A stretch of DNA of 64,000 nucleotides from DATAOG01 sp963840925 (GTDB taxonomy: Bacteria; Pseudomonadota; Alphaproteobacteria; Geminicoccales; Geminicoccaceae). Positions 18,785 to 27,991 of the stretch are shown one piece after another. Made by a program: the position numbers and the translations under genes. The first letter of the stretch is position 1, and every line of letters begins with the position of its first letter. The DNA lies in the NCBI GenBank assembly GCA_963840925.1, contig CAWJAY010000028.1:1-64000 (forward strand), read 5' to 3'. The notes below the pieces were generated by a model. It was not told where the DNA came from and ran no database searches. It saw nothing but the letters and a program-made list of their open reading frames with translations.

Positions 18785-19738
18785 ATGAGCCGATCCGAGC
18801 TGACCATCCTGCTCGCCAGCCCGCGCGGCTTTTGCGCCGGCGTCGAGCGGGCGATCGAGATCGTCGAGCAGGCGCTGGAGCAGAACGGGCCGCCGGTCTA
18901 TGTCCGCCATGAGATCGTCCACAACCGGCACGTCGTCGACACGTTGCGCGCCAAGGGCGCGGTGTTCGTCGAGGAGCTCGACGAGGTGCCCGACGACGCG
19001 CTCGTGGTGTTCTCGGCGCACGGCGTGCCCAAGGCGATCCCGGCCGAGGCCAGGCGCCGCAACCTGTTGTACGCGGACGCGACCTGCCCGCTGGTAAGCA
19101 AGGTCCATCGCGGCGTCGAGCAGCACTACCGGCGCGGCCGCACCGTGCTGTTGATCGGCCACAGCGGCCATCCCGAGGTGGTCGGCACGATGGGCCAGCT
19201 GCCCAAGGGTGCCGTGATCCTGGTCGAGACCGTCGAGCAGGCCGAGACGCTTTGCGTACCCGACCAGAGCCGGCTCGCCTATGCCACCCAGACCACGCTG
19301 TCGCTGCGCGAGACCGAGAGCATCCTCGAGGTGCTCAAGCAGCGCTTTCCGGCGATCTGCGGGCCGCGGCGCGAGGACATCTGTTATGCCACCACCAACC
19401 GGCAGCGGGCGGTCGAGGCGATCGCGCCGAAGGCGGATCTGACGCTGATCATCGGCGCGCCCAACTCGTCCAACTCGGTCCGTCTGGTCGAGGTCGCCAA
19501 GGCTGCCGGATGTCCGGCGGCAGCGCTGGTGCAGAATGCCGCGAGCATGGACTGGCCGTTGCTCGAGGGCGTGGCGACGGTCGCGATCAGCGCCGGGGCG
19601 TCGGCGCCCGAGGAGCTGGTCGACCAGCTGATCCAGGCCTGCCGCGAGCGGTTCGTGATCGACGTGCAGGAGGTCCGGGTCGTCCAGGAGGACGTCGCGT
19701 TCAAGAGCCCGCCGATCCCGGTGCGGCACGCGTCGTGA
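18785..19738 (+). CDS. ispH: 4-hydroxy-3-methylbut-2-enyl diphosphate reductase
   Basis: A 317-residue iron-sulfur enzyme and the last step of the MEP isoprenoid pathway, producing IPP and DMAPP. The three cluster cysteines are in SPRGFCAGVERAI, DATCPLVSKVH and the later cysteine-containing AAGCPAAALV region. GHSGHPEVVGTMGQ and YATQTTLS are diagnostic. The ATG at 18785 follows no strong ribosome site, but upstream codons carry no family similarity. It is followed by thrB and rnhA in one direction. Confidence 0.95.
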   Translation: MSRSELTILLASPRGFCAGVERAIEIVEQALEQNGPPVYVRHEIVHNRHVVDTLRAKGAVFVEELDEVPDDALVVFSAHGVPKAIPAEARRRNLLYADATCPLVSKVHRGVEQHYRRGRTVLLIGHSGHPEVVGTMGQLPKGAVILVETVEQAETLCVPDQSRLAYATQTTLSLRETESILEVLKQRFPAICGPRREDICYATTNRQRAVEAIAPKADLTLIIGAPNSSNSVRLVEVAKAAGCPAAALVQNAASMDWPLLEGVATVAISAGASAPEELVDQLIQACRERFVIDVQEVRVVQEDVAFKSPPIPVRHAS

Positions 19739-19810
19739 CCGTCACGGCGTCCTGCATGCGGGCCCGCCTTCAGGCGAGCGGCGCGCGGCCCGACCGCTCC
19801 GGTTGAGCCG

Positions 19811-20773
19811 ATGGCGGTCTACACGGCGATCGACCAGGGGTCGCTGGTGCAGTTCCTTGCGGCCTATGACCTTGCGCCGCTGGTTGCGCTCGAGGGCATC
19901 GCCCAGGGTGTCGAGAACTCGAACTATCGCCTGGTCACGGAACGTAGCCAGTACATCCTGACCCTCTACGAGAAGCGGGTCGCCCCCGCGGATCTGCCGT
20001 TTTTCCTCGCGCTGATGGAGCATCTCGCGGCCGCGGGCGTGCCCTGTCCGACGCCGATCCATGGCCGCGACGGCAATGCGCTGCGCGCGCTCTGCGGCCG
20101 GCCGGCGGCGCTGGTCAGCTTTCGCGACGGCGTCTCGCCGCGCCGGGTCGAGGCGGCCCATTGCGGCGCGCTCGGCGGCGCCTTGGCGAGACTGCACCTG
20201 GCCGGCGCGGATTTCCGGATGGCCCGGCCGAACGCGCTCTCGGTCGCCAGCTGGCGGCCGCTGTTCGAGGCCGCTCGCGCCGGCGCCGACACGCTCCAGC
20301 AGGGCTTCGAGGCCGAGGTCGCACGCGAGCTCGACCACCTCGAGCGGCATTGGCCCCGCGATCTGCCGAGCGGCGTGATCCACGCCGATCTGTTTCCGGA
20401 CAACGTGTTCTTCCAGGGCCGGGAAGTGTCCGGCATCATCGACTTCTACTTCGCCTGCATCGACATCACCGCCTACGATCTGGCGATCTGCCTCAATTCC
20501 TGGTGCTTCGAGCCCGACGGCGCGTTCAACATCACCAAGGCGCGCCAGATGCTGGCGGCCTACCGGGCCGAGCGGCCGTTCACCGGCGCCGAGCTCGAGG
20601 CGCTGCCGCTGCTCGCCCGGGGCGCCGCGCTGCGCTTCCTGCTGACCCGCCTGTTCGACTGGCAGAACCAGATCGAGGGTGCGCTGGTCAAGCCCAAAGA
20701 CCCGCTCGAATATCTGAACAAGCTCCGCTTTCACCAGGGCGTGTCCGGGCCCGGCGCGTACGGTCTGGACTAG
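19811..20773 (+). CDS. thrB: Homoserine kinase (ThrB, aminoglycoside-phosphotransferase-like type)
   Basis: A 320-residue kinase phosphorylating homoserine for threonine synthesis, complementing thrC 7 kb upstream. It begins MAVYTAIDQGSLVQFLAAYD and has the substrate motif GVENSNYRL. The kinase catalytic loop is VIHADLFPDNVFF and the metal-binding Asp is in GIIDFYFAC. This is the alphaproteobacterial APH-fold ThrB, not the GHMP type. The ispH-thrB-rnhA-peroxiredoxin neighbourhood is typical of alphaproteobacteria. Confidence 0.94.
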   Translation: MAVYTAIDQGSLVQFLAAYDLAPLVALEGIAQGVENSNYRLVTERSQYILTLYEKRVAPADLPFFLALMEHLAAAGVPCPTPIHGRDGNALRALCGRPAALVSFRDGVSPRRVEAAHCGALGGALARLHLAGADFRMARPNALSVASWRPLFEAARAGADTLQQGFEAEVARELDHLERHWPRDLPSGVIHADLFPDNVFFQGREVSGIIDFYFACIDITAYDLAICLNSWCFEPDGAFNITKARQMLAAYRAERPFTGAELEALPLLARGAALRFLLTRLFDWQNQIEGALVKPKDPLEYLNKLRFHQGVSGPGAYGLD

Positions 20774-20775
20774 CG

Positions 20776-21252
20776 TTGGCACCCCCGGAGGAAGTCGGCG
20801 CCGATCTGGTCGAGATCCATACCGACGGCGCCTGCTCGGGCAATCCGGGCCCAGGCGGCTGGGGTGCGGTGCTGCGCTGGCGCGGGCGCTGCCGCGAGCT
20901 GTCCGGCTTTGCGCCGGCGACCACCAACAACCGCATGGAGCTCGAGGCGGCGATCAATGCGCTCGAGACGCTCAAGCGGCCGCTGACGGTGCACCTGTTC
21001 ACCGACAGCAACTATCTGCGCCAGGGCGTCACCAGCTGGCTGCCCGCCTGGAAGGCGCGCGGCTGGCGCACCGCCGACAAGAAGCCGGTCAAGAACCAGG
21101 ACCTGTGGGAGCGGCTCGAGCGGGCCCTGGGTGCGCATCGGATCGCGTGGCACTGGGTCAAGGGCCACGCCGGTCACCCCGACAACGAGCGCGCCGATCA
21201 GCTCGCCCGGGAAGCGATCCAGGCCGGCCGCCCGGGCCGGCCGGCCGGCTAG
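20776..21252 (+). CDS. rnhA: Ribonuclease HI
   Basis: A 158-residue enzyme that degrades RNA in RNA-DNA hybrids. The catalytic carboxylates are in EIHTDGACSGNPGPGGWG, NNRMELEAAI, LFTDSNYLRQG and DNERADQLA, so all four are present, and WVKGHAGHPDNERAD is the conserved handle-side motif. No ATG fits the family start; a TTG at 20776, two bases after the thrB stop, is the most reasonable. Its last four bases overlap the convergent peroxiredoxin gene. Confidence 0.93.
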   Translation: MAPPEEVGADLVEIHTDGACSGNPGPGGWGAVLRWRGRCRELSGFAPATTNNRMELEAAINALETLKRPLTVHLFTDSNYLRQGVTSWLPAWKARGWRTADKKPVKNQDLWERLERALGAHRIAWHWVKGHAGHPDNERADQLAREAIQAGRPGRPAG

Positions 21253-21734
21253 AGAGTGGCCAGGATCGCGCTGGCGCTGCTCTTCTCGGCCTGGCTCGGC
21301 GCATCCTCGATCAGCAGCGTCTTGACCGTGCCGTCGTCGACGACCATCGCGTAGCGCCGCGAGCGCTGGCCGAGCCCGAAGCCGCTGCCGTCGAAGCCAA
21401 GACCCAGCGCGCGCGTGAACTCGCCGTTGCCGTCGGAGAGCATCTCGATCTTGCCCTCGATGCCCCGGGACTTCTCCCAGGCGCTGAGCACGAACGGGTC
21501 GTTGACCGCGACGCAGGCGATCGTGTCGATGCCCTTGGCCTTGAACGCCTGGGCTTGCTCGATGAAGCCGGGCAGATGCCGTTCCGAGCAGGTCGGCGTG
21601 AAGGCGCCGGGAACCGCGAACAGGACCACCTTCTTGCCGCCGGTCAAGGACGCGATCGAGACGTCCTTGATGCCGTCCGGGGTCAGACGCTTGAGATTGC
21701 CGGCCGGCAGCTTGTCGCCCACCTGAATGGTCAT
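21249..21734 (-). CDS. Peroxiredoxin, Prx5 type
   Basis: A 161-residue thiol peroxidase. The peroxidatic cysteine is in VPGAFTPTCSERHLPGF and the rest of the Prx5 fold follows (CVAVNDPFVLSAW, GFGLGQRSRRYAMVVDDG). The ATG at 21734 is preceded by GGAGG at a good distance. It reduces peroxides in the cytoplasm using glutathione or thioredoxin. It ends inside the last codons of rnhA on the other strand. Confidence 0.95.
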   Translation of the reverse strand: MTIQVGDKLPAGNLKRLTPDGIKDVSIASLTGGKKVVLFAVPGAFTPTCSERHLPGFIEQAQAFKAKGIDTIACVAVNDPFVLSAWEKSRGIEGKIEMLSDGNGEFTRALGLGFDGSGFGLGQRSRRYAMVVDDGTVKTLLIEDAPSQAEKSSASAILATL

Positions 21735-21940
21735 CGGAACCTCCTCGGAAGGGTCGCTTGTCTGGCGATGCTTGGCGCGCAATCTGGCATGGCGCCGGGC
21801 GCCAGGCAACGACCGCGGCCAAGAATTTTTCCGGACTGCGCCAGGGCTCCGACCGCCCCCGGCCTTGCTGGTCGATCCCTCCAGGTCTAAGTGTTGGGGC
21901 ATGGCCCAAGCCCCGAAGTCCGACCGCTGCCGAAAGCTCG

Positions 21941-22483
21941 TTGACGGGGCAGCTGCTGGTCGCGATGCCGCAGATGGCGGATCCCCGGTTCGCCCGCAGC
22001 GTGGTCTATCTCTGCGCCCATTCCGCCGATGGCGCGATGGGGCTGGTCATCAACCGGCTGATCGACAGCCTGACCTTCGACAATCTGCTCGAGCAGATCG
22101 GGGTCGAGCGGACCGGCGGCGGCAGCATGCCGATCCACTTCGGCGGTCCGGTCGAATCCAGCCGTGGCTTCGTGCTGCACACGACCGACTACCTGCAGGA
22201 TTCGAGCCTGGTGATCGAGGATCAGATCGCGCTGACCGCGACGATCGACGTCCTCAAGGCGATCGCCCGCGGCGAGGGCCCCCGCCAGCGGGTGCTGGCG
22301 CTGGGCTACGCCGGCTGGGCTGCCGGCCAGCTCGACGCCGAGATCCAGGCCAACGGCTGGCTGCTGGTCCCGCCCGATCTCGACCTCGTGTTCGGCATCG
22401 ACAACGAGAACAAATGGGAGCGGGCGATCGCCAAGATCGGGATCGATCTGTCGCTGCTGTCGAGCGAGGCCGGCCACGCCTGA
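21941..22483 (+). CDS. YqgE/AlgH family protein (start uncertain, possible 5' frameshift)
   Basis: About 180 residues matching the YqgE/AlgH (DUF179) family from LTGQLLVAMPQMADPRFARS onward, with VVYLCAHSADGAMGLVIN and the C-terminal WLLVPPDLDLVFG. The family is uncharacterised, near-universal in proteobacteria and linked to envelope or regulatory functions. In this frame there is no ATG upstream; the only usable codon is TTG at 21941. An ATG at 21901 in another frame would give an N-terminus beginning MAQAPKSDR, typical for the family, if one base were removed before 21935. A frameshift or sequencing error near the 5' end is therefore likely. Confidence 0.85.
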   Translation: MTGQLLVAMPQMADPRFARSVVYLCAHSADGAMGLVINRLIDSLTFDNLLEQIGVERTGGGSMPIHFGGPVESSRGFVLHTTDYLQDSSLVIEDQIALTATIDVLKAIARGEGPRQRVLALGYAGWAAGQLDAEIQANGWLLVPPDLDLVFGIDNENKWERAIAKIGIDLSLLSSEAGHA

Positions 22484-22579
22484 GTGACGAAACCGCTGGC
22501 GGCCGAGCCACCCAGCACCGTCCTAGGGGCCGAGGTCTGACGGGCGATACCCGGCCCTGCACACGCTACATGTCCCGGT

Positions 22580-23707
22580 TCAGCTGCAACTCGCGACGCC
22601 TGCAACAGCGCGACCGCGGTTCAGCTGGCTCTGTGCTTCGAACGGCTTGAAATCGTGACCACAGACCCGGGCGCAGGTCCGTAGCTTGCCGTCCGCGCAG
22701 CTCGGCTTGCTCCAGCTGCCGGGAACCAGCTTCTGAAAGAACTCATCCTCCACGATCGCGCGAATGCTGCGCCGGCGGCCATCGACGTGAGCGGTGCCCC
22801 CGAGCGCCTCCAGGGGCTCGAGGATCTCCGCGCGCGTTCGCATCACAGGGTTGCGCAGGTGCCCGGCGAGCCAGCAGCAGGGTAACACGTAGCCCTCCGC
22901 CGAGACGTAGATCGAATTGTGGGCCTGCACCTTGCACTGGACTACGGCCCGGTCCAGGTAGCGATCCATGCTACCATACCGGCTCCGGAGGCCTTGGAGC
23001 TCAGCCAATGCCGAATTCTGGTAGGCCGGGCTGAGAGGGCGCGCCACGCTACCGACGACCTGCCCTGTCCGATTCTTGACCGGGGTCGAGTCGATGTATT
23101 CCAGTTGGGCCGAGTTCAGGAAGCGTCCCGTCGTCTTCACATTGAACAAAGTAAAACCGAGATCCTTTGCAAGCGTGCGGGCCTGCTCGATCTGGTGCTC
23201 GTTGTGCCGAAACACGATATAATCCCACTCGGCGTTGCCTCCAGCTTCGAGAAACGCCTTGACGTTCCGCATCAGGGTCGGCCAGCGGACATTGCGCCGA
23301 TAGAGGTGATTGGTATCTTCCAGCCCGTCGATGCCGAAGCGCACATAACCCTTGCCCAGGGGCATCAGCCGGCCGAGTCGGTGCCAGAAATCGACTGTCC
23401 TGGCGCCGCCGTTGGTGTGAATGCCCAACTTGATCCCTGGGTTGCATGCGCGGAAATATTGAAAGATCTGCAGGCAGTCGTGGGCTACGATCGGGTCGCC
23501 ATAGTTGCCGCACGCGTACAGACGATTGAGTTGTCGCAAAAATTGTTCCGAGAAAATTGTTTTGACATCGAGCAAGCTAAGCTCAGTCAGCGGCAGCTGA
23601 GGATTTACCTGACCGCCATGGTCGCTACGCTGACATTGTGGACAAGCAGCATTACACTTGTCGGTCAGTTCCAGGTGAACTTGGCGAATGGTTTCGTATG
23701 GGTACAT
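22580..23707 (-). CDS. Radical SAM protein with C-terminal SPASM-like cysteine domain
   Basis: A 375-residue protein. The radical SAM cluster motif is CNAACPQC (residues 18-25), followed by YACGNYGDPIVAHD and GIHTNGGARTVDFW of the SAM-binding barrel. The C-terminal part holds two cysteine groups (LPCCWLAG and CADGKLRTCARVCG) that would bind auxiliary iron-sulfur clusters. SPASM proteins usually modify peptides, anaerobic sulfatases or sugars. No precursor peptide is evident in the flanks. The gene is AT-richer and uses other codons than its neighbours, so it was probably acquired. A GTG five codons upstream is an alternative start. Confidence 0.88.
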   Translation of the reverse strand: MYPYETIRQVHLELTDKCNAACPQCQRSDHGGQVNPQLPLTELSLLDVKTIFSEQFLRQLNRLYACGNYGDPIVAHDCLQIFQYFRACNPGIKLGIHTNGGARTVDFWHRLGRLMPLGKGYVRFGIDGLEDTNHLYRRNVRWPTLMRNVKAFLEAGGNAEWDYIVFRHNEHQIEQARTLAKDLGFTLFNVKTTGRFLNSAQLEYIDSTPVKNRTGQVVGSVARPLSPAYQNSALAELQGLRSRYGSMDRYLDRAVVQCKVQAHNSIYVSAEGYVLPCCWLAGHLRNPVMRTRAEILEPLEALGGTAHVDGRRRSIRAIVEDEFFQKLVPGSWSKPSCADGKLRTCARVCGHDFKPFEAQSQLNRGRAVAGVASCS

Positions 23708-23900
23708 GCTGTCCGCAGCCACCCGGTGCGCGCCGAGGAGTCTTGTTTAAGCTAGCGCCCCCGGGAGGGTTGTCAAACCGCTGGTCAAGCCGTACGCCGG
23801 CGAGCACCTCGCAAGGCCCGCACGCGTTAGGTACCTTCCGTTGGAACTCGACTAGCGCGGCAATGGCGGTTGCTGCGCCCGCTGCGCGAGCCGCGATCGC

Positions 23901-24890
23901 CTAGCGCCGCAGCTGCCGGCCGCCATCAGCGCGCCCGGTCGGTTCGTCCCAGTCGAGCAGCGGCCCGAGCGGCACGATCCCGGTCGGGTTCACGGTCTCG
24001 TGGCTGCCGTAGTAGTGGTGCTTGATGTGGTGGTAGTCGACCGTAGCGGCGATGCCCGGCTGCTGGTACAGATCGCGCGCGTACGGCCATAGATTAGGAT
24101 AATCGACCAAGCGCTTCACGTTGCACTTGAAGTGGCCGACATAGACCGGATCGAACCGGACCAGGGTCGTGAACAGCCGGATATCGGCCTCGGTGATCGG
24201 TTCGCCCGCGAGATAGCGCCGGCTGGCCAGATGCTCGTCGAGTTCATCGAGGGTCTGGAACAGCTGGGTCACGGCCTCTTCGTAGGCGTCCTGGCGGCGC
24301 GCGAAACCAGCCTTGTAGACGCCGTTGTTGACGTGCTCGAAGACCAGGGCATTGACCGCATCGATCGTGGCGTGGAGCGGCTCGGGATAGTAGTCCGGCC
24401 CACGCGCGCCGACCCGCTCGAACGCGCTGTTCAGCATCCGGATGATCTCGGCGGATTCGTTGTTGACGATGGTCCGGGTCTCCCGGTCCCAGAGCACCGG
24501 GACGCTGGCCCGGCCGCTATAGCCGGGCTTGGCCTGGGCATAGAGCTGATACAGGTACTCGTGGCCGTACAGCCGGTCGCCGGTCGCGGCGGGTCCTTCC
24601 TTGAACTCCCAGCCGTGCTCGGTCATGTGCCAGTGCACGGTCGAGACCCCGATCGCGTCCTCGAGGCCTTTGAGCTTGCGCATGATCAGCGTGCGGTGCG
24701 CCCACGGGCAGGCGAGCGAGACGTAGAGGTGGTAGCGCCCGGCCTCGGCCTTGAACCCGCCCGCGCCGGTCGGTCCAGGGCGACCGTCGTTCGTGATCCA
24801 GTTGCGGAACTGGGTGTCGACGCGCACGAAGCGGCCGTCCGGGCTGCGCTCGTCCTGATCGCGCCAGACGCCCTCGACCAACATGCCCAT
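23901..24890 (-). CDS. Glutathionyl-hydroquinone reductase / Xi-class glutathione transferase
   Basis: A 329-residue protein of the YqjG/ECM4 family. The active-site cysteine is in VSLACPWAHRTLIMRKLKGL, the CPWA motif of the Xi class, and the tail carries YYGSHETVNPTGIVP, also characteristic. It reduces glutathionyl-hydroquinones and releases glutathione, acting in quinone or xenobiotic metabolism. The ATG at 24890 has GGAGA nine bases ahead; another ATG two codons later is equivalent. It is not in an operon. Confidence 0.93.
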   Translation of the reverse strand: MGMLVEGVWRDQDERSPDGRFVRVDTQFRNWITNDGRPGPTGAGGFKAEAGRYHLYVSLACPWAHRTLIMRKLKGLEDAIGVSTVHWHMTEHGWEFKEGPAATGDRLYGHEYLYQLYAQAKPGYSGRASVPVLWDRETRTIVNNESAEIIRMLNSAFERVGARGPDYYPEPLHATIDAVNALVFEHVNNGVYKAGFARRQDAYEEAVTQLFQTLDELDEHLASRRYLAGEPITEADIRLFTTLVRFDPVYVGHFKCNVKRLVDYPNLWPYARDLYQQPGIAATVDYHHIKHHYYGSHETVNPTGIVPLGPLLDWDEPTGRADGGRQLRR

Positions 24891-24995
24891 GGCCAGAGTT
24901 CTCCTTGCTCCCCGCGCCGCGCGCGCTCCGCTTGTCGGCAACGCCAGGCGGTTCCCAAAGTTCCGGACAAACTCTCACTTAATCGTCAAATAAAC

Positions 24996-25012
24996 GCGGT
25001 TCTTAAGACCGC
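24996..25012 (-). terminator. Weak terminator-like hairpin after the 25.1 kb hypothetical gene
   Basis: On the minus strand a five-pair stem (GCGGT with ACCGC, seven-base loop) is followed by GTTTATTTG, a T-rich tail. It lies 89 bases after the minus-strand stop at 25101. The stem is short, so the assignment is tentative. Confidence 0.25.
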
Positions 25013-25100
25013 ACTTGAAGTCGCCAGGCCGGGTGAAGCTGAGAACAGGCGGCACCGCGCGCCGCGTTCAGCCGGTCCCTACGGCCGGGTGCCATCCCGA

Positions 25101-25439
25101 TCACCAGTCCACGGCCTCGAGGGCCGCGGCCACGTCAGCGCAGCTGTCCGGGCTGTCGCCGCTCTGCTGCTCCCGGGCGTGGCGCCGGACGTCGGCGCTG
25201 AACGCCGGCAGGTAGCGCGCCTGATCGGTCGAGCCGGGCGGGAAGGCCTGGTCGAGCCAGGCCGAGATCGCTGCGGCTGCCCGGTCGGTGTCGAGGCCGC
25301 AGCCGAGCGCACGGCCGAGCAGCAGCGCCATCTCGCCCATCGTCTCGAGATCGGCGGCCGAGGCCGCGCGCGCGGGCTGCGGGGGGCCAGCGCCGAGCAC
25401 CAGGCAGAACAGCGCGGCGACGAACCCTGCTTTGAGCAT
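25101..25439 (-). CDS. Small secreted protein of unknown function
   Basis: A 112-residue protein beginning MLKAGFVAALFCLVLGAG, a signal peptide with cleavage near ARA-ASA. The mature part is about 85 residues, mostly helical, with two cysteines (GCGLDTD and DSCADVAAAL) that could form a disulfide in the periplasm. No family is recognised. The 210 bases between its end and the glutathione transferase start include an AT-richer segment likely to hold the transferase promoter. Confidence 0.65.
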   Translation of the reverse strand: MLKAGFVAALFCLVLGAGPPQPARAASAADLETMGEMALLLGRALGCGLDTDRAAAAISAWLDQAFPPGSTDQARYLPAFSADVRRHAREQQSGDSPDSCADVAAALEAVDW

Positions 25440-25687
25440 CGGTCGGCTCCGGACCAGCGGCCCAGGACCGCCTGACCTCTTGTACCGCGATCTGCCCGGA
25501 ATCCCAATGATCGCGGCGATGCTGACTGGGGCCGATCGGAAGATCGTCCCGGCCGCGGCTGACGCGATCGACTGCGGTGGGCTGAGCAGGGACCTGACGG
25601 CCGCCCTCGAGCGTCATTGGACCCATGGACCTATGGGGAGGGGGCCATGGCGAGGGCGCGCTTGATCCAGACGCCGGGCGGCGTCGC

Positions 25688-27070
25688 GTGAGCCTGGACG
25701 CGCGCGCCCGGGCGCTGAACGGGCGGGCGACGGTCGCCGGCGCCTACGTGCTGTACTGGATGCAGCAGTCACAGCGGGCGGTCGCGAACCCCGCGCTCGA
25801 GCATGCGGTTGGCGAGGCCAACCGGCTGGGGCTGCCGGTCGTGGTCGGTTTTGGCCTGACCGCCGACTACCCCGAGGCCAACCGGCGCCACTACGCGTTC
25901 ATGCTGCAAGGGCTGCGCGAGGTCGAGCAGGCACTGGCGGCGCGCGGCGTCGGCCTGGTCGTCCGCCGCGGCCGACCCGACGAGGTGGCGCTCGGCCTCG
26001 CCGCCGAGGCCGCGCTGGTCGTCTGCGACCGCGGCTACCTCCGGCACCAGAGGCAGTGGCGCGCAACGGTCGCCAGAGAAGCGCCCTGCAGGGTCGTCCA
26101 GGTCGAGGGCGACGTCGTGGTGCCGGTCGAGGTCGCCTCAGACCGCGAGCAGAGCGCGGCGCGCACGCTGCGGCCGAAGCTGCACGGGGTCTGGGATGCT
26201 TGGCTGAGCAGGCTCGACGAGCGGCCGGTCGAGCAGCGGCGGCGCGCGCTTCGATCCGAGGTCGATCTGTCCGAGCCCGGAGCGATCCTCGATCAGCTCG
26301 GGCTCGACGACGGCGTGCCCCCGGTCCGCCGCCTGACCGGCGGGACCAGCGCGGCCCGCCGCCACCTCGAGGCCTTCTTCGAGCGCGGACTTGCAGGCTA
26401 CGCACAGGGCCGGGGCGAGCCCGCCGCGATGCAGTGCTCGCTGCTCAGCCCCTATCTGCACTTCGGTCAGATCTCGCCGGTCGAGATCGCGCTCCGGGTG
26501 CGTCGCGCGTCCGCCGGCAGCGCGCGCGACCGCGCCGCCTACCTCGAGGAGCTGATCGTCCGACGCGAGCTCGCGGTCAATTTCGTCCATTTCAACGATC
26601 GCTACGACCGCTACGACAGCCTGCCCGCCTGGGCGCGCGCCACGCTCGAAGCCCATCGGCGCGATCCGCGCGAGCACCGCTACAGCCGCTCACAGCTCGA
26701 AGCCACCCAGACCGAGGACCGCTATTGGAACGCCGCGATGCGCGAGATGCGGCACACCGGCTACATGCACAACCGCATGCGGATGTACTGGGGCAAGAAG
26801 ATCCTGGAATGGTCGCCGACGCCCGAGGCCGCCTACGCGACCGTGCTGCACCTCAACAACCGCTATTTTCTTGATGGTCGCGACGCCAACTCGTACGCCA
26901 ACGTCGCCTGGATTTTCGGCCTCCATGACCGGCCGTGGCCGGAGCGGCCGGTGTTCGGCAAGGTCCGCTCGATGACGGCGGGCGGCCTCGAGCGCAAGTT
27001 CGACATGGCGGGCTATCTGTATCTGGTCGAGCGCCTGGTCGCGGCCGAAGGTCGCGAGCCTCGCGCCTGA
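25688..27070 (+). CDS. phr: Class II deoxyribodipyrimidine photolyase
   Basis: A 460-residue light-dependent DNA repair enzyme that splits cyclobutane pyrimidine dimers. The class II fingerprint is clear: YVLYWMQQSQRAVANPALE at the start, SPYLHFGQISP in the FAD region, QTEDRYWNAAMREM, and LDGRDANSYANVAWIFGLHD near the end. The GTG at 25688 gives the usual N-terminus (about 17 residues before YVLYWMQ); the in-frame ATG 21 codons upstream adds non-conserved sequence. An antenna cofactor is not assignable by eye. Confidence 0.94.
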   Translation: MSLDARARALNGRATVAGAYVLYWMQQSQRAVANPALEHAVGEANRLGLPVVVGFGLTADYPEANRRHYAFMLQGLREVEQALAARGVGLVVRRGRPDEVALGLAAEAALVVCDRGYLRHQRQWRATVAREAPCRVVQVEGDVVVPVEVASDREQSAARTLRPKLHGVWDAWLSRLDERPVEQRRRALRSEVDLSEPGAILDQLGLDDGVPPVRRLTGGTSAARRHLEAFFERGLAGYAQGRGEPAAMQCSLLSPYLHFGQISPVEIALRVRRASAGSARDRAAYLEELIVRRELAVNFVHFNDRYDRYDSLPAWARATLEAHRRDPREHRYSRSQLEATQTEDRYWNAAMREMRHTGYMHNRMRMYWGKKILEWSPTPEAAYATVLHLNNRYFLDGRDANSYANVAWIFGLHDRPWPERPVFGKVRSMTAGGLERKFDMAGYLYLVERLVAAEGREPRA

Positions 27071-27077
27071 GCATCGC

Positions 27078-27872
27078 TCATCCGGCCGGATACCAGGCCG
27101 GCCTGCGTTTGGCCTGGAAGCTCTCGAGGCCCTCGGCCGCTTCGGGCGAAGTCCGCTTCAGCGCCGCCTGAGCGGCCAGCGCTCGCACCTGCTGCTCCGA
27201 GAGCAGCAGGCCCGCCTGCTCCAGCAGCAAAAGCTTCGAGTGGGCGACCGCCTCCGGCGCGCTCTGCAGCAGGGCCTCGACGATCGGCGCTGCGGCCGCC
27301 TGCAGGTCGCCATCCGGGCAGACCGCGTGCACGAGCCCGATGCGGAGCGCCTCCTGGGCAGCGAAGCGCTCGCCGGTCAGAGCGTAGCGGCGTGCCTGGC
27401 GCACGCCGATCGCCGCGCAGAGCTGCGGCACGATCGGCGCCGGGACCACGCCCCAGCGGACCTCGGTCAGCGCGAAGCTCGCCGAGGCGCTGGCGATCGC
27501 GACGTCGCAGCACGCGACCAGGCCCACCCCGCCGCCGTAGCAGGCGCCCTGGACCAGGGCCAGGGTCGGTTTGGGTAGCGCGTTCAGGCGGCGCATGGCC
27601 TCGGTCGTGCGCCATGAGAAGTCGGCGTTCTCGGCGGCGGGCGCGGTGGTCAGCCGACGCAGCCAGTTCAGGTCGGCGCCGGCCTGGAAGTGCTTGCCGT
27701 TGGCGCTAAGGATCACGACCCGGACCTGCGGATCGCGCCCCAGCGCCTCGAGCGCGGCGGCGAGCTGATCGATCAGCGGCCCGTCGTAGGCGTTGTGCAC
27801 CTGCGGCCGGTTCAGGACGACGCTCGCGACGCCGCGAGCATCGACCTCGGTCAGCACCACCTTCTCGGCCAT
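27078..27872 (-). CDS. Enoyl-CoA hydratase/isomerase family protein
   Basis: A 264-residue crotonase-fold enzyme. The CoA-binding and oxyanion segments are SANGKHFQAGADLNWL and GACYGGGVGLVACCDVAIAS; the second catalytic glutamate region is SFALTEVRWGVVPA. The ADLNWL pattern resembles methylglutaconyl-CoA hydratases of leucine degradation, but there are no other leucine-pathway genes nearby, so the precise substrate stays open. The ATG at 27872 is chosen on the MAEKVVLTEVD family start. It is convergent with the photolyase gene. Confidence 0.9.
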   Translation of the reverse strand: MAEKVVLTEVDARGVASVVLNRPQVHNAYDGPLIDQLAAALEALGRDPQVRVVILSANGKHFQAGADLNWLRRLTTAPAAENADFSWRTTEAMRRLNALPKPTLALVQGACYGGGVGLVACCDVAIASASASFALTEVRWGVVPAPIVPQLCAAIGVRQARRYALTGERFAAQEALRIGLVHAVCPDGDLQAAAAPIVEALLQSAPEAVAHSKLLLLEQAGLLLSEQQVRALAAQAALKRTSPEAAEGLESFQAKRRPAWYPAG

Positions 27873-27991
27873 CCTTGTCACTCCCGCGTCCGTGACCGCC
27901 GCCCGGACCAACCGGCCGGGGAATCCCGAGCTGGGGCGGCGGCTGCCTTAACCGTCTCTAAACTCCAGCTGGCTAGCATCAGCCGATCCGC

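Noticed and set aside
23723..23900. Possible RiPP precursor upstream of the radical SAM gene
   Set aside because: No open frame with a start codon, ribosome site and cysteine- or glycine-rich core could be supported.
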